Counted from the first letter of the stretch, positions 39,208-49,118 are shown. The stretch is DNA of 64,000 nucleotides from an uncultured Aquimarina sp. (GCA_947498775.1 CANMLL010000010.1:124001-188000); one strand, 5' to 3'. A program made the numbers and translations. Notes: generated from the letters alone by a model not told the origin.

Positions 39208-40485
39208 TTAAGGAATAAGGACTTCAATTGTTGGGAAAGTGAAGTTGGTCCATGCAAATACAGAAGAGTTTGCGCCACCAGTGTTGCCACCAGTTGTATT
39301 AACCGTAGCCGTTGTTGCCGGAAACTGAGGATCACCTTGATCTTCTTCAGCATCAAATATAATATCTGTAATATCAATATTTGCTCCAACTACAGTAATT
39401 TCTGAATCACCGGATGCATAACCTTTTGAGTCTGTAAGATCTATAAAATCCCCTGCAGTACCATCACCTAAGAGTGCTACTAAACCGTTTGTAATGGTAA
39501 CAGAGCTACCTCTTCTAATTTTGATCATATCTGCCATTGCATCTACTGTTTTTTCAACTCCATCATCATCAATAATTGTAACTTGTGGAGCTTGATTTAC
39601 TAGGGTGATACCATCGATAGTAGGATTGGATCTTGGTGATGCGTCGATATCATTTTCATTACTATCAGCTTCAATTCCTCTAGGATCTCCACTAACCTCT
39701 AAGAAATCGGCAGTACGGATACCATAAAAATTACTTCCTTGTCCTGTCCATCCTTCGGTCCAATCAAACCAGTCATCAACACAGTTTACGACTAACGCAT
39801 TGGTTACATTAACTGTACCGCCAAACCATTCAATCCCATCATCAGCTCCAAATAATGCAGCGACATGATTTACAGTAGTTGCACTTCCTACTCCGTAAAA
39901 AGAAATTCCATTAAATTCTTGCTCGCCGCCTATTTTAGCTCCTGTATATTCAACACGAACATAGGTAAGTGTTCCCGAATTATCATCAGGCTGATCACCA
40001 CCGTATCTTAAACTTATTACTTCTGCCAAAGCTGTATCACCAGAATTGATAGGGGCTCTACCAGCTAATAACAGTCCTCCCCAACTTCCTGGTCTCGGAT
40101 TTGTAGCAGCAGAAGTAATTACTATTGGATTTGCAGCAGTTCCGCGGGCATCTATTTGTGCTCCTTGTTCTATCGCTATATATACATCAGTACCTCCATC
40201 TGCAGCTAAAATTGTTGTTCCTGCCTCGATAGTAAGCGTAGCTCCACTTTTAACGGCAAGTGCGCCAGTAAGGGTCCATTGAGTGGCGGCATCAAGAGTA
40301 ATATCTCCTGTTACATTACCTTTTAATGCCGTATTAACTAAGTCTACATCTGTTTGAGAAGTGATATTTCCATCTGGAGTTTCTCCTCCAGTTCCTCCTC
40401 CTCCGTTGTCATCATCGTCAGAACAACTTACGAATGCGACAGTAATTGCAGAAATAAATAAAAAGTTTCTAAGAATTTTCATCAT
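39208..40485 (-). CDS. surface-type lipoprotein, predicted beta-helix, pair A
   Basis: A 425-residue protein with a lipoprotein signal (FVSC, Cys near residue 21) followed by SDDDDNGGGG, an acidic stretch like the export signal that sends lipoproteins to the cell surface in Bacteroidota. The rest has a repetitive Gly/Asp/Thr-rich pattern suited to a right-handed beta-helix, with shared motifs SWGGLLLAGRAPIN, LRYGGDQPDDNSG, DDGIEWFGGTVNV and DWFDWTEGWTGQG. It pairs with the TonB receptor 14 bases upstream. Its counterpart at 43760 has the same motifs. The ligand is unknown. Confidence 0.8.
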   Translation of the reverse strand: MMKILRNFLFISAITVAFVSCSDDDDNGGGGTGGETPDGNITSQTDVDLVNTALKGNVTGDITLDAATQWTLTGALAVKSGATLTIEAGTTILAADGGTDVYIAIEQGAQIDARGTAANPIVITSAATNPRPGSWGGLLLAGRAPINSGDTALAEVISLRYGGDQPDDNSGTLTYVRVEYTGAKIGGEQEFNGISFYGVGSATTVNHVAALFGADDGIEWFGGTVNVTNALVVNCVDDWFDWTEGWTGQGSNFYGIRTADFLEVSGDPRGIEADSNENDIDASPRSNPTIDGITLVNQAPQVTIIDDDGVEKTVDAMADMIKIRRGSSVTITNGLVALLGDGTAGDFIDLTDSKGYASGDSEITVVGANIDITDIIFDAEEDQGDPQFPATTATVNTTGGNTGGANSSVFAWTNFTFPTIEVLIP

Positions 40486-40499
40486 TGTATAATTTAAAG

Positions 40500-43256
40500 T
40501 TAAAAGTTATAAGTAAATGCTAAAGAGGTTACAATTCCCTTTTTAAAAGTTCTGATGGGTATCGTATTTCCATTAAGGATTTCTTGATTAAGTTCGTATT
40601 CTGGATTTAAAATATTACGTATTCCCAAATTGAATCCAAATGTATTGTTGAACGCTACCTTGGTAATAAAGTCTAGAGTGGGAATTCCTTTCTCTACTAT
40701 ATTCCTTTGATTTTGTGTGCCCAACGAGTAAATCCGATCACTAAAATAGTTGAGTACAACAGAAGAAGTTAATCCTATTTTATCTTGAATAGTATAGGTA
40801 TACGTAATATCTGCATTAACTAAGAACGGTGAAGCTCCTTCAAGTTCATCTTCTTCTGCAGTAAAGTTAGCTTGTGATCTTTCACTATCTAGTTCTTGAT
40901 TCGAATATAGATAAGATGCATTCAATCCTGCGGCCAAAGTACTTTCTCGATACGTGTCTTCAGATTTACTTTGTATGATGTTCTTTCGCATTTCAAACTC
41001 AATACCCGCAACAGTAGCATCATCACCTGTATTTCTGTACGATAAATTATTTGCAGCAGAATTAATAGCGATTCTATTGATGGGATCTTGAATTATTTTA
41101 TAAAATCCATTTATTGAGATTACTTCACTTGAAGAGAAGTAAAACTCATACTTTAGATCTAGATTGTAATTTGTTGAAGGCTCGAGTTCTGGGAAACCAA
41201 CACTTGCAAAAGTAACATCTTCGTATAAGAATGGAGCTACTTCTTTAAATTGAGGAAACGTGTATGTTCTGCTTCCTGCTAATCGAAAAATACTATTCTC
41301 AGAAAAACTATATTTTGCACTTAAACTAGGAAGAATATATGTTTCATCTAATTCTGAAGGGTCAGTGCTTAAATCTCTAACACTACTTGAAAGGTTTGTA
41401 TCCCATGCTACAGTTTGGTTAACATTTTCAAATCTTAGTCCTATTCCTAAAGAGAGCTTATCATTAAAAATTAGATCACTATTGATAAACCCAGAATAAA
41501 TAGTTCTATCCCCAGTATAGAAAAATGGAGACAATGGGTCTGCATTTACACCAACAGTACCTCTACTGGTTAGCAAGAAAAACCTGTTTTGGTCGAGTGA
41601 TTCTTGATTAAAAAAAGAATCAGGATTATCTATATCCACTGCAAAAAAACGTCTTACATCAAAATTGAATTGAGTAAAATTAAATTCTCGGTCTGTTTGC
41701 CTGAAATTGGCACCTATTCTTACTGTTCCATGAATAGAATTTTCCTTTTCTTTTTTTCCAAACTCATACGCTAAGGAAGCTTTGGCAGCTAAGTCATTTT
41801 CTTCTAAATCAGAATAAAATCTATTTGTAAATTGTGAAGCCCCAAGTGCGACTAAATAAGTTTCACCATTCAATGTATATGTGTTGGTTCGACGATCAGG
41901 TTCATACCCACGGGTCGTATTATAAGAAACTCCAAGGTTTAGAATAGTTTTGGCGTTAAGATTTAATTCCGATAATAATTGATTTACAAAAACTATATCT
42001 TCATTTTGCTGTTGCCTTCTTACTAATGCGGCATCAGCTTCTTCGGATACGTTCGCTTGAAAACCAAGATAGTCGCCAACGCTTTGTTCATTTCTATGAA
42101 TCAAAATACTATTGTAAGAAACATTTCCATTATAAAAACTATATTTAAAATTACCCATCAATAGTTTTGAGGTCTTGTAAATGGATTCATTAAAGTTAAA
42201 ATCGGTACCTAAACCTCCTTGAGCGTTAATTACTCTGTTTATTCCTTTGTGATAAAAATATTCACTATTACTAGATCCTGATAAAAAAGTACTCAATCTA
42301 TTTTCCCTAACATCAAAACGTTTTCCTACTTGAAATCCTAAAGATGTATTTGTTTGGAAATCACGGTTTCCGATAGAAAACGAATTATTGAAGTCGTAAG
42401 AATTCAAGTCTGTAATAGTATTAGTTCTTTCGTCTACAGTACCTACCCAATTTCCTTCATCCATGGTTTGAAATTTTGAATCAAATGCAATAGAATTAAA
42501 ACCAGTACCCGCAGTAAAGCTATAAAGACTTTTTCCCGTCAACTCTTTTGATTGAATATCTATAATAGCACCACCCATATCACCATAATTAGAAGCTGTG
42601 TAGTTTTTACTAACCCCTATGGCTTGTATTGCATCTGAGGAAAATAAATCTAATGCAATATTTTTATATTCGGGATCTTCTGAAGGTAATGGTAAGCCGT
42701 TGAGTGTAGTAGCATTATAACGGTCACCTAGCCCTCTTACAAATACATTTTTCACTCCTTCTTGTTTACTAACCCCAGATATCTTTGATACAGCTCCTTC
42801 TGCATCACCAACACCCTTTCTAGCTAATTCCTGAGCACCAATAGCCTGCTTAATTTCCACAGCATTTTTCTGCTCTAATAACAGCGCTTCTTCTCGCTCT
42901 CTATTGGTAACTACTTTAATCACAACTTCCTCTAGGGCTGCTGCTGTGGCTCCCATCGTTGCATCTACAACAGATATTTTGTTTGCTTCTACTCTTACGT
43001 TCGGAACTTCTACGGTTTGATATCCTGTAAAGCTAAATTCTATAGTATACGTACCCACAGGTATGCCGTTAATCTCATACAAACCATCAAAGTCTGTAGA
43101 GGATCCTTTGGTGGTTCCTTTTACGATTACATTGGCAAAGGGTAGTGGTTGGTTGTTGGATTCTTTATCTAATAACTTCCCGGCGATTGTACCGGTTTCT
43201 TGGGCATTACCAAATCCTATAAGTAATACTGCTAAAACTGTAAATAATCTTTTCAT
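40500..43256 (-). CDS. TonB-dependent outer-membrane receptor, pair A
   Basis: A 918-residue receptor: signal peptide (about 1-18), a carboxypeptidase-like regulatory N-domain (GTIAGKLLDKESNNQPLPFANVIVKGTTKG...), a plug with NVFVRGLGDRYNATTLNGLPLPSEDP, and a beta-barrel ending in an aromatic residue (AFTYNF). It imports a large or scarce substrate with TonB energy. The lipoprotein gene follows after 14 bases, like a SusC/SusD pair though the partner is not SusD-like. The upstream region has only weak phased TAAC/GTTA repeats (see 43257-43759). Confidence 0.92.
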   Translation of the reverse strand: MKRLFTVLAVLLIGFGNAQETGTIAGKLLDKESNNQPLPFANVIVKGTTKGSSTDFDGLYEINGIPVGTYTIEFSFTGYQTVEVPNVRVEANKISVVDATMGATAAALEEVVIKVVTNREREEALLLEQKNAVEIKQAIGAQELARKGVGDAEGAVSKISGVSKQEGVKNVFVRGLGDRYNATTLNGLPLPSEDPEYKNIALDLFSSDAIQAIGVSKNYTASNYGDMGGAIIDIQSKELTGKSLYSFTAGTGFNSIAFDSKFQTMDEGNWVGTVDERTNTITDLNSYDFNNSFSIGNRDFQTNTSLGFQVGKRFDVRENRLSTFLSGSSNSEYFYHKGINRVINAQGGLGTDFNFNESIYKTSKLLMGNFKYSFYNGNVSYNSILIHRNEQSVGDYLGFQANVSEEADAALVRRQQQNEDIVFVNQLLSELNLNAKTILNLGVSYNTTRGYEPDRRTNTYTLNGETYLVALGASQFTNRFYSDLEENDLAAKASLAYEFGKKEKENSIHGTVRIGANFRQTDREFNFTQFNFDVRRFFAVDIDNPDSFFNQESLDQNRFFLLTSRGTVGVNADPLSPFFYTGDRTIYSGFINSDLIFNDKLSLGIGLRFENVNQTVAWDTNLSSSVRDLSTDPSELDETYILPSLSAKYSFSENSIFRLAGSRTYTFPQFKEVAPFLYEDVTFASVGFPELEPSTNYNLDLKYEFYFSSSEVISINGFYKIIQDPINRIAINSAANNLSYRNTGDDATVAGIEFEMRKNIIQSKSEDTYRESTLAAGLNASYLYSNQELDSERSQANFTAEEDELEGASPFLVNADITYTYTIQDKIGLTSSVVLNYFSDRIYSLGTQNQRNIVEKGIPTLDFITKVAFNNTFGFNLGIRNILNPEYELNQEILNGNTIPIRTFKKGIVTSLAFTYNF

Positions 43257-43759
43257 TGTATGCTTTCAAAATCTGCTACAAATAAATACGGTTTTACAGT
43301 AAATGATTTTATGTCACTATTATGGTTGTTTTAAGGGATTGTGATGTAGGAAAAAAGGAATATTCATCTTTTTTGTAGGATTTTTGAGGGAAATTTTATC
43401 ATTAACAAAAGTTTTAAATCGAATGTATCTTTTTATTTATCAGTTAATTATTGCGTTGATAGGGCTATGATGTTTTTTGCGGTTACTCGCATTTTTGAGT
43501 AGAAAAAGAGTTAAAGTTAAATTTTTGCTAAACATCAAAGAATTGTTACCTAAGAGTTAATACCCGTATTATCACTAAATTGTCCTTAACAATAAGGTAA
43601 AGTTGAATAGAGAGCTATGAGGTTAGTGTACTATTTTTCTTTAAATTTACAAGCTTTTATCTTGATTTTTAGATAGTTGTGGTGTTTTTGCTGAAAAGAA
43701 TGATAAAAAAAGAGCCTGGTTTACTAGTCCAGGCTCCTGTAATTCAATTGTATATTGTA
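43257..43759. promoter_or_regulatory. 500-base intergenic region upstream of receptor A
   Basis: No gene. It holds the terminator of the lipoprotein gene (43703-43736) and two weak 11-bp-phased pairs, ATTGTTA/AGAGTTA (43542-43559) and TAAATTG/TAACAAT (43576-43593), similar to but poorer than those at 47.9-51.6 kb. A small hairpin CCTTA-ACAA-TAAGG is at 43584-43597. The distance to the start codon (about 290 bases) makes a role for receptor A uncertain. Confidence 0.3.
43703..43736 (-). terminator. terminator of the receptor B/lipoprotein B operon
   Basis: Arms GAGCCTGG (43712-43719) and CCAGGCTC (43729-43736); on the minus strand the hairpin is followed by a run of seven T. Confidence 0.85.
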
Positions 43760-45058
43760 TTATAAACGAGTCCATCCATCTGTCCATGTATCATCCTGAT
43801 CGATGGCACCTACATAAGCAGCAGAGGTAAAGAAACTTCCCAGCGTGGCAGGATCAAAATTATCCACTCCATCTACAGCAGTTGTATATTGATAAGTACC
43901 TCTAAAACCGCTAACTTCAAACTCATTAGGAACTGCCGTTCCTGTAGCATCTAGAGAATAGTTACTGTAGGTAGCAAAATCTGCAAGATCAACTGTAGTG
44001 GTACCTGCACTCAATTCAAAAGAAGTTTCATTGTCTATAATCGAGTTCCTGATGATAAGCTCGTTATTATTAAGATTAGTAAATGTTTGCTCTTCGGTCA
44101 GTTCTATTCCTTGTGAAAAGTTTTTCACGATCATATTATAAATAGCGACTTTTGTTCCTCTTGCTAGTAGGACTGCTTGATTATCTCGATCACCATCTTC
44201 TGCACCTATTAGTGTGATGTTTGATAAGGTAGGATTAGAGAATGGAAGTGCTTCGTTATTTGATCTTAAATTGTCTGCCTCGATTCCATGATCACCATCA
44301 TTTGTGTTTTGTTGTACAATCCAGAATTGTCCGTTTCCTACCCATCCATCTGTCCAGTCAAAAGAATCATCTGCTGCACCGGTCACAATTGCATATTTAA
44401 GATTTACAGTACCTCCAAAAAATTCTATTCCATCGTCATTGCCATTAAATGCCTGAATGTATTCTATGGTGGTTCCGCTTCCTACTCCGTATAAGGATAA
44501 TCCGTTGTACTCTGTGTTTGCGTTTATTTTTCCACCTGTGTATTCTAAACGGATGTAGCGTAAAACTCCAGAATTATCTGCTGGGTCTGTACCTCCGTAA
44601 GTAAGGTTAGCCACCTCGGTAGTAGCAGTAATCCCTCGGTTGATAGGAGCTTTGCCTGCTAATAATAATCCACCCCAGTCACCCGGATTGGGAGTTGCAT
44701 TGTTTGAAGTAAATACGATAGGTTGATTTGCGGTACCTTCGGCCATGATTTTTGCTCCTTGTTCTATGGCTAGGTAAGCAAATACCCCGCCTGTATTTCC
44801 TGCAATAATTCTAGTCCCTGCTTCTATAGTTAACGTTACGCCGTCTACAACAGATACTCCACCTCTTAATTCATAGACTTCGTCTGATGTTAATGTACGG
44901 TTTTCGGTTATATCACCTTCAAGGATTACAGTTCCATTAGTGTTTCCTCCTCCAGGATTTATAATGATATCTCCTATATTATCTTCTTGTACAGTACAAG
45001 CGTTCAACAGAACCAATGCACTAATTAATATTACGTTAATTAAATTTCTAGTTTTCAT
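43760..45058 (-). CDS. lipoprotein, predicted beta-helix, pair B
   Basis: A 432-residue lipoprotein (LLNAC lipobox, Cys at 21, then TVQEDN). It is a paralogue of the protein at 39208: shared DWGGLLLAGKAPIN, LTYGGTDPADNSG, GVGSGTTIEYI, DDGIEFFGGTVNLKYAIV and DSFDWTDGWVGNGQ. These Asp/Gly motifs could bind calcium or a charged ligand (inference). It follows receptor B after 36 bases and is co-transcribed. No enzyme active site is recognisable, so it is probably a ligand-binding partner. Confidence 0.8.
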   Translation of the reverse strand: MKTRNLINVILISALVLLNACTVQEDNIGDIIINPGGGNTNGTVILEGDITENRTLTSDEVYELRGGVSVVDGVTLTIEAGTRIIAGNTGGVFAYLAIEQGAKIMAEGTANQPIVFTSNNATPNPGDWGGLLLAGKAPINRGITATTEVANLTYGGTDPADNSGVLRYIRLEYTGGKINANTEYNGLSLYGVGSGTTIEYIQAFNGNDDGIEFFGGTVNLKYAIVTGAADDSFDWTDGWVGNGQFWIVQQNTNDGDHGIEADNLRSNNEALPFSNPTLSNITLIGAEDGDRDNQAVLLARGTKVAIYNMIVKNFSQGIELTEEQTFTNLNNNELIIRNSIIDNETSFELSAGTTTVDLADFATYSNYSLDATGTAVPNEFEVSGFRGTYQYTTAVDGVDNFDPATLGSFFTSAAYVGAIDQDDTWTDGWTRL

Positions 45059-45094
45059 CTTGATATACTGATTAATTTTTAGTTGTATTTTTAA

Positions 45095-47890
45095 TTAAAG
45101 TTTAAAAGTTACCCCAAGACTGAAGTTGATTCCGTTATCAAATTGATAAGTGGTTAATTCTTGGTTTATGTCTTCTTGATCCTGGTATCTTTCTATTGAT
45201 GGGTTTAAAATGTTGTTGGCTTTAAAATTTATTACAACATGCTCTCCGATTTCATCTTTAAAATTGAAATTGAGTAACCCAAATCCCTTTTCAAAAATAT
45301 CACCTACGCCATTACCACCTGCAGAGTAAACGCGATCACCAAAGATGTTGAAGTCTAAGCCAGAGGTTATCTTGTGCGTTTCGAATGCTGCAACATAAGA
45401 AAGATCGGTATTGATTAAGAATGGTGAAGCTCCTTGTAATTGTCTTTCTAAATTAGTGGGCGCAATATTTGATCCATTAAATGTGGTGATGGTTGGGTCA
45501 ATTTCTACCTGAGTGTACATTACGGTAGTATTGATTCCAAAGTTGAGGTTATTCCATAGGGTCTCTTCTACCTTGAAAAGGTTACCCAAATTCTTTTTAT
45601 ATTCTAACTCGACACCTAAAATAAGTGCATTATCAGAATTTACAAAAGTATTTTGGTTTGCTGCTGATGCAACGAATACCTGCTCAATAGGATTCTCAAT
45701 ATATTTCCCGAACACTGTTGCCGCTACTAATTCTCCGGATTGTTCTGGGAAATGTTCCCATTTAAGATCTACATTATAATTATCTGAATTCTTAAGAATA
45801 GGATTTCCTAAAGTAACCTCGGTAACATCCTCATCAAGAAACGGTGCGACCTCAGTAAATTTTGGTAAGGTTACCGTTTTACTTGCTGCAAAACGAAGAT
45901 TGGACGTTTCATTTAGTTCATATTTCAAACTAATACTTGGCAAAATGAAGGTTTCATCAATCTGTTGCTTTCTTAACGGAGCATTCTCCAAATCCTGTTG
46001 CTCTCTATAAAAAACATTTTGTTCAAACAATTCTGCACGAACCCCTGTAATGAAAGTAAGTTTTGATGAAAGTGCATATTGTAGGTTGGCAAAACCTGCA
46101 AAAGTAGTTAGGTCTGCTTCATATAGACGTGTAGGGTTTAGGTTTTCAAGAACTATATAATCTCCATTTAAGAAGTTGGTTTCATTTAACAATGCATCAG
46201 GATTAGTAAATGCCACAGGAGTATTGCTTAAATTACCTGCATCATAATTGAGTTGGTTGGCCTCAAAATCTCTTTCTTTTCGTCTGGCAGCAATACCTAC
46301 TGTGAGTTTATTCTTAAATTGTTCTTCTTCATCGATTCCAAAATTAATGTCAAAATCAATCTTTGCCGAATAATCATCTTCGCTTAGCTCTTGATAGAAG
46401 CGTTGATTATTTGCTAAATCAGGACTTGTTCTATCTCCTAATAATAAAGATCCGTCTTCGAGTTCTGTAAAAAATAATTGACGACGATCTGGAATCAATC
46501 CCATGGCATTATTATAAGCGATCCCCCAATCTAAAACATATTTTTGCTCGGCAAATTTGTGCTCACCTGTAAGCTGTTGTGTAAACAATGTATTTTGTTC
46601 ATAGGTTCCTCTTCTAGCTAGAATTCTAGTATTTATTGCTTCTTGTCCTATTCCTATAAATTCTCTCAATTCATCTTGCGTATCATTTACAAATAATGTA
46701 GTAGCCAATATTTTATTATCGGTGTTCCAACGGTACCCAAGGCTTATCAATGCTGTGGTATTGGTGCTATATTGATATCTGTCGGTATTGTCAAAATTAG
46801 TGATAACACCTCCTTGTGAATTAAAAGAAGCTTCAGTTCCATCTAATGCCGTTTTATGATCTTGACTAAAGGATCCGGTAAACAAAACATCCAGTTTTTT
46901 TTCGTCAGAAATCTTAAATGTTTTTCCGCCTGTTATACTCATACCTCCATCAGGAGCATTAAATCTTTTTTCTGGATTAAATGAAGTGTCAAAAGGGAAA
47001 TAATTAATGTCCGTACTCACATAATTATAATTAGGAATTTCTAGAAAGATGGGTACTCTTCTCGACCCGTCGTCTAGTCCCCAATCATCATATTGTCCTC
47101 CATTTAGTAAAAAGAAATCATTATTAACAGCATTTGAGTTTACACCAGAGTTAAAACCAACCTCCAAAAACCCTTTACCAGGACGGTCTTTGGTATCTAT
47201 ATTGACACTAGCACCGGCAAAGTCACCATACAAAGAAGCCGCGTATGTTTTAAAAATCCCTAAGTTTTCTACTATATTTGTTGGGAAAATTCCAAGATCA
47301 ATTAGTTTTAACTTTGGGTTTAATGAGGGAATAGGTAGGCCATTTAAATACGCGTTGTTGTAACGATCTCCCAAACCACGAACATATAATTTGTCACTTT
47401 GCCTAGAAATACCGGTAGCTTTAGTTAATCCGGTAGCAACGTCGCTTACTCCTTTTTTGGCAAGTTCTTGTGCGCCGATTTTTTGTTGAATGGTGACTGC
47501 ATTTTTTTGTTCTAACAAAATAGCAGCTTCAGATTCTTTTTTGGTAGTAGTTTTGATGATAACCTCGTCAAGAGCCGCAGCACTTGCCCCGATAGATGCA
47601 TTTACAGTAGTAGTTTGGCCAGCAGTAATGATCAACTCTTTATCCAGAGTTTCATACCCAACAAAACTGAATTCTAGTATGTAAGTACCTGATTCTAATC
47701 CCTCGATTGTGTATAAACCATCAAAATCTGTGGTTGTTCCTTTGGTTGTTCCTTTGATCAATACATTTGCAAAAGGAAGCGGTTGATTACCAGATTCTAT
47801 ATCCAATAATGTACCGGTAACCGATCCGGTTTCTTGCGCAAAGAGTATTCCTACAAAAAACAGCGCAACTAGGGTAACAATTTTTCTCAT
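45095..47890 (-). CDS. TonB-dependent outer-membrane receptor, pair B
   Basis: A 931-residue paralogue of receptor A with the same layout: signal peptide, carboxypeptidase-like N-domain (GSVTGTLLDIESGNQPLPFANVLIKGTTKG...), plug with LYVRGLGDRYNNAYLNGLPIPSLNP and a barrel ending GVTFKL. The start region carries well-phased TAACA-type repeats, which suggests phosphate control (see 47930). It probably takes up a phosphate-containing compound together with the lipoprotein B, but this rests on context only. Confidence 0.92.
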   Translation of the reverse strand: MRKIVTLVALFFVGILFAQETGSVTGTLLDIESGNQPLPFANVLIKGTTKGTTTDFDGLYTIEGLESGTYILEFSFVGYETLDKELIITAGQTTTVNASIGASAAALDEVIIKTTTKKESEAAILLEQKNAVTIQQKIGAQELAKKGVSDVATGLTKATGISRQSDKLYVRGLGDRYNNAYLNGLPIPSLNPKLKLIDLGIFPTNIVENLGIFKTYAASLYGDFAGASVNIDTKDRPGKGFLEVGFNSGVNSNAVNNDFFLLNGGQYDDWGLDDGSRRVPIFLEIPNYNYVSTDINYFPFDTSFNPEKRFNAPDGGMSITGGKTFKISDEKKLDVLFTGSFSQDHKTALDGTEASFNSQGGVITNFDNTDRYQYSTNTTALISLGYRWNTDNKILATTLFVNDTQDELREFIGIGQEAINTRILARRGTYEQNTLFTQQLTGEHKFAEQKYVLDWGIAYNNAMGLIPDRRQLFFTELEDGSLLLGDRTSPDLANNQRFYQELSEDDYSAKIDFDINFGIDEEEQFKNKLTVGIAARRKERDFEANQLNYDAGNLSNTPVAFTNPDALLNETNFLNGDYIVLENLNPTRLYEADLTTFAGFANLQYALSSKLTFITGVRAELFEQNVFYREQQDLENAPLRKQQIDETFILPSISLKYELNETSNLRFAASKTVTLPKFTEVAPFLDEDVTEVTLGNPILKNSDNYNVDLKWEHFPEQSGELVAATVFGKYIENPIEQVFVASAANQNTFVNSDNALILGVELEYKKNLGNLFKVEETLWNNLNFGINTTVMYTQVEIDPTITTFNGSNIAPTNLERQLQGASPFLINTDLSYVAAFETHKITSGLDFNIFGDRVYSAGGNGVGDIFEKGFGLLNFNFKDEIGEHVVINFKANNILNPSIERYQDQEDINQELTTYQFDNGINFSLGVTFKL

Positions 47891-47929
47891 TTAATTTGTT
47901 CTCAAATTCCGGGGCAAAGAACGTGGTGA

Positions 47930-47991
47930 AGTGTTAAATGAGTGTTATTCAAAAATTAATTATGTATCATTATAATGTTAGATAATTGTTA
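47930..47991 (-). promoter_or_regulatory. phased TAACA repeats upstream of receptor B (Pho box-like)
   Basis: On the plus strand GTGTTA at 47931-47936 and 47942-47947, then ATGTTA at 47975-47980 and TTGTTA at 47986-47991. All end in TTA at positions that fall on one 11-base phase (47936, 47947, 47980, 47991), with a weaker TTA at 47958. On the gene strand they read TAACA(C/T). A near -7 element (AATTTTTG, minus strand) lies at 47950-47957 between the two pairs. A further inverted repeat, CTTAACA (48017-48023) / TGTTAAG (48033-48039), is farther upstream. Confidence 0.55.
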
Positions 47992-48221
47992 TGTGCTACT
48001 GTTTATAATATGTTTTCTTAACATTAAGCAGGTGTTAAGTTGATTTTTAAGTTCCTGAAAACGGGAAATTAAAACCTGTACTACCATTTTTTGGGTGAAG
48101 AATCTTGAGTTAAGAAAATATTAATCAAGAGGGTAATGTAAAAAAAATATTAAGTTGTTTAAGGATCATGAATTCAGATATCAGAGGGAAATCTTGTATT
48201 TTTTGAGCCATTTTATAACAA

Positions 48222-48252
48222 AAAAAGCGCTTCAAATATTGAAGCGCTTTTT
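48222..48252 (-). terminator. terminator of the MORN-like gene
   Basis: Perfect 12-bp arms AAAAAGCGCTTC (48222-48233) and GAAGCGCTTTTT (48241-48252) with a 7-base loop; A/T flanks on both sides make it bidirectional. Confidence 0.88.
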
Positions 48253-48270
48253 GTATATTTTTAATAAAAT

Positions 48271-48630
48271 CTAATTGTTATAATTAACTACAACATTGTC
48301 TTTATTTGACCAAGTAGTTACATCGGCAATTTTATTATCAGAATAGTTGACTTCTGATAATTTATCAGCAGACCAGAAAAACCACTTTCCGGTTTTTACT
48401 CCGTTTTTGTATTGCCCCATGGCAATTTTTTTACCGGTAGCATCGTATGATTTCCATTCGCCATGAAGTTTACCTTCTTTACTGTAGAAGCCTTGTTGTC
48501 TAATGGTGCCATTTTCATAAAAAAATGTACCTTTAATTTGATCTCCTTGTTTTTCGAATGTAGGTTTTACTTCTTGAGCAAAAATAGTCGCGGAAAACAT
48601 CATTGCTAACATCATTACTAAATTTCTCAT
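48271..48630 (-). CDS. secreted MORN/YwqK-like repeat protein
   Basis: A 119-residue protein with a signal peptide (MRNLVMMLAMMFSATIFAQ) followed by four YwqK/MORN-type repeats with the pattern G.....G.....G.W: GTFFYENGTIRQQGFYSKEGKLHGEWKSYDATGKKIAMGQYKNGVKTGKWFFW. It is short for the family and periplasmic or surface-located. Such repeats often bind lipids or partner proteins; no function is established here. Phased TAACATT repeats start about 48 bases upstream, and a -7 element is at 48672, so it appears to be a member of the phosphate regulon. Confidence 0.75.
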   Translation of the reverse strand: MRNLVMMLAMMFSATIFAQEVKPTFEKQGDQIKGTFFYENGTIRQQGFYSKEGKLHGEWKSYDATGKKIAMGQYKNGVKTGKWFFWSADKLSEVNYSDNKIADVTTWSNKDNVVVNYNN

Positions 48631-48671
48631 ATCTTACAATAATTTTATTGGGGTTCTTGATAATTACTTTA

Positions 48672-48728
48672 CAAAGATAACATTAATTTTACTTTCCAAC
48701 AACAATTATGTAACATTTAATTAACATT
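48672..48728 (-). promoter_or_regulatory. Pho box-like repeats and -7 element for the MORN-like gene
   Basis: The minus-strand -7 element TATCTTTG (CAAAGATA on the plus strand) is at 48672-48679. Upstream of it on that strand, TAACATT occurs at 48678, 48711 and 48722; the weaker TTACTTT at 48689 and CAACAAT at 48700 fill the gaps, so five heptamers stand on one 11-base phase. The 4-base spacing between heptamers is that of a classical Pho box, at a place where a -33 element would be. Confidence 0.7.
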
Positions 48729-49049
48729 AAGCTTTTATTTAATTGATTATCAATTATTTAAATAATAATGTTTTTGATAACATTGATTTTTTACATTTTA
48801 TGGATGTTTATAAGAATATCAATTTTTACAATAAAACAAAGTTTTTTAGTGTAAATTTTAAGGTTTTAATTTTGCACTTATTCAATTTAATATATTGATT
48901 TATAGATATATATGATTTTTTTGCCCTATTGTTTTCTCTTAAAACATCCTCTTTAAGAACAGTAGTAAAACCTTATATCCACTAGCTATGGTTACTTGAT
49001 CTGGAATATATAATACTATATAAATGAAGGTGAAAAGGCTTTGAAAAGA

Positions 49050-49093
49050 TAACATTTCAATAACATTTGACTTGAATTTTAGTAACATTTTTG
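49050..49093 (+). promoter_or_regulatory. Pho box-like repeats and promoter of pitA
   Basis: TAACATTT at 49050 and 49061, a weak TTGAATTT at 49072 and TAACATTT at 49083: four octamers exactly 11 bases apart. A near -7 element CATTTTTG lies at 49086-49093, 26 bases before the ATG. The pair at 49050-49068 is at the place expected for an activator that substitutes for a -33 element. Confidence 0.72.
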
Positions 49094-49118
49094 TGGTTTA
49101 TAAGTACCTACAGAATAT

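Noticed and set aside
43291..43333. TTTTA/TATTA/TTTTA in 11-base phase near the start of receptor A
   Set aside because: Units match only the last three or four bases of the TAACATT complement and are expected by chance in this composition.
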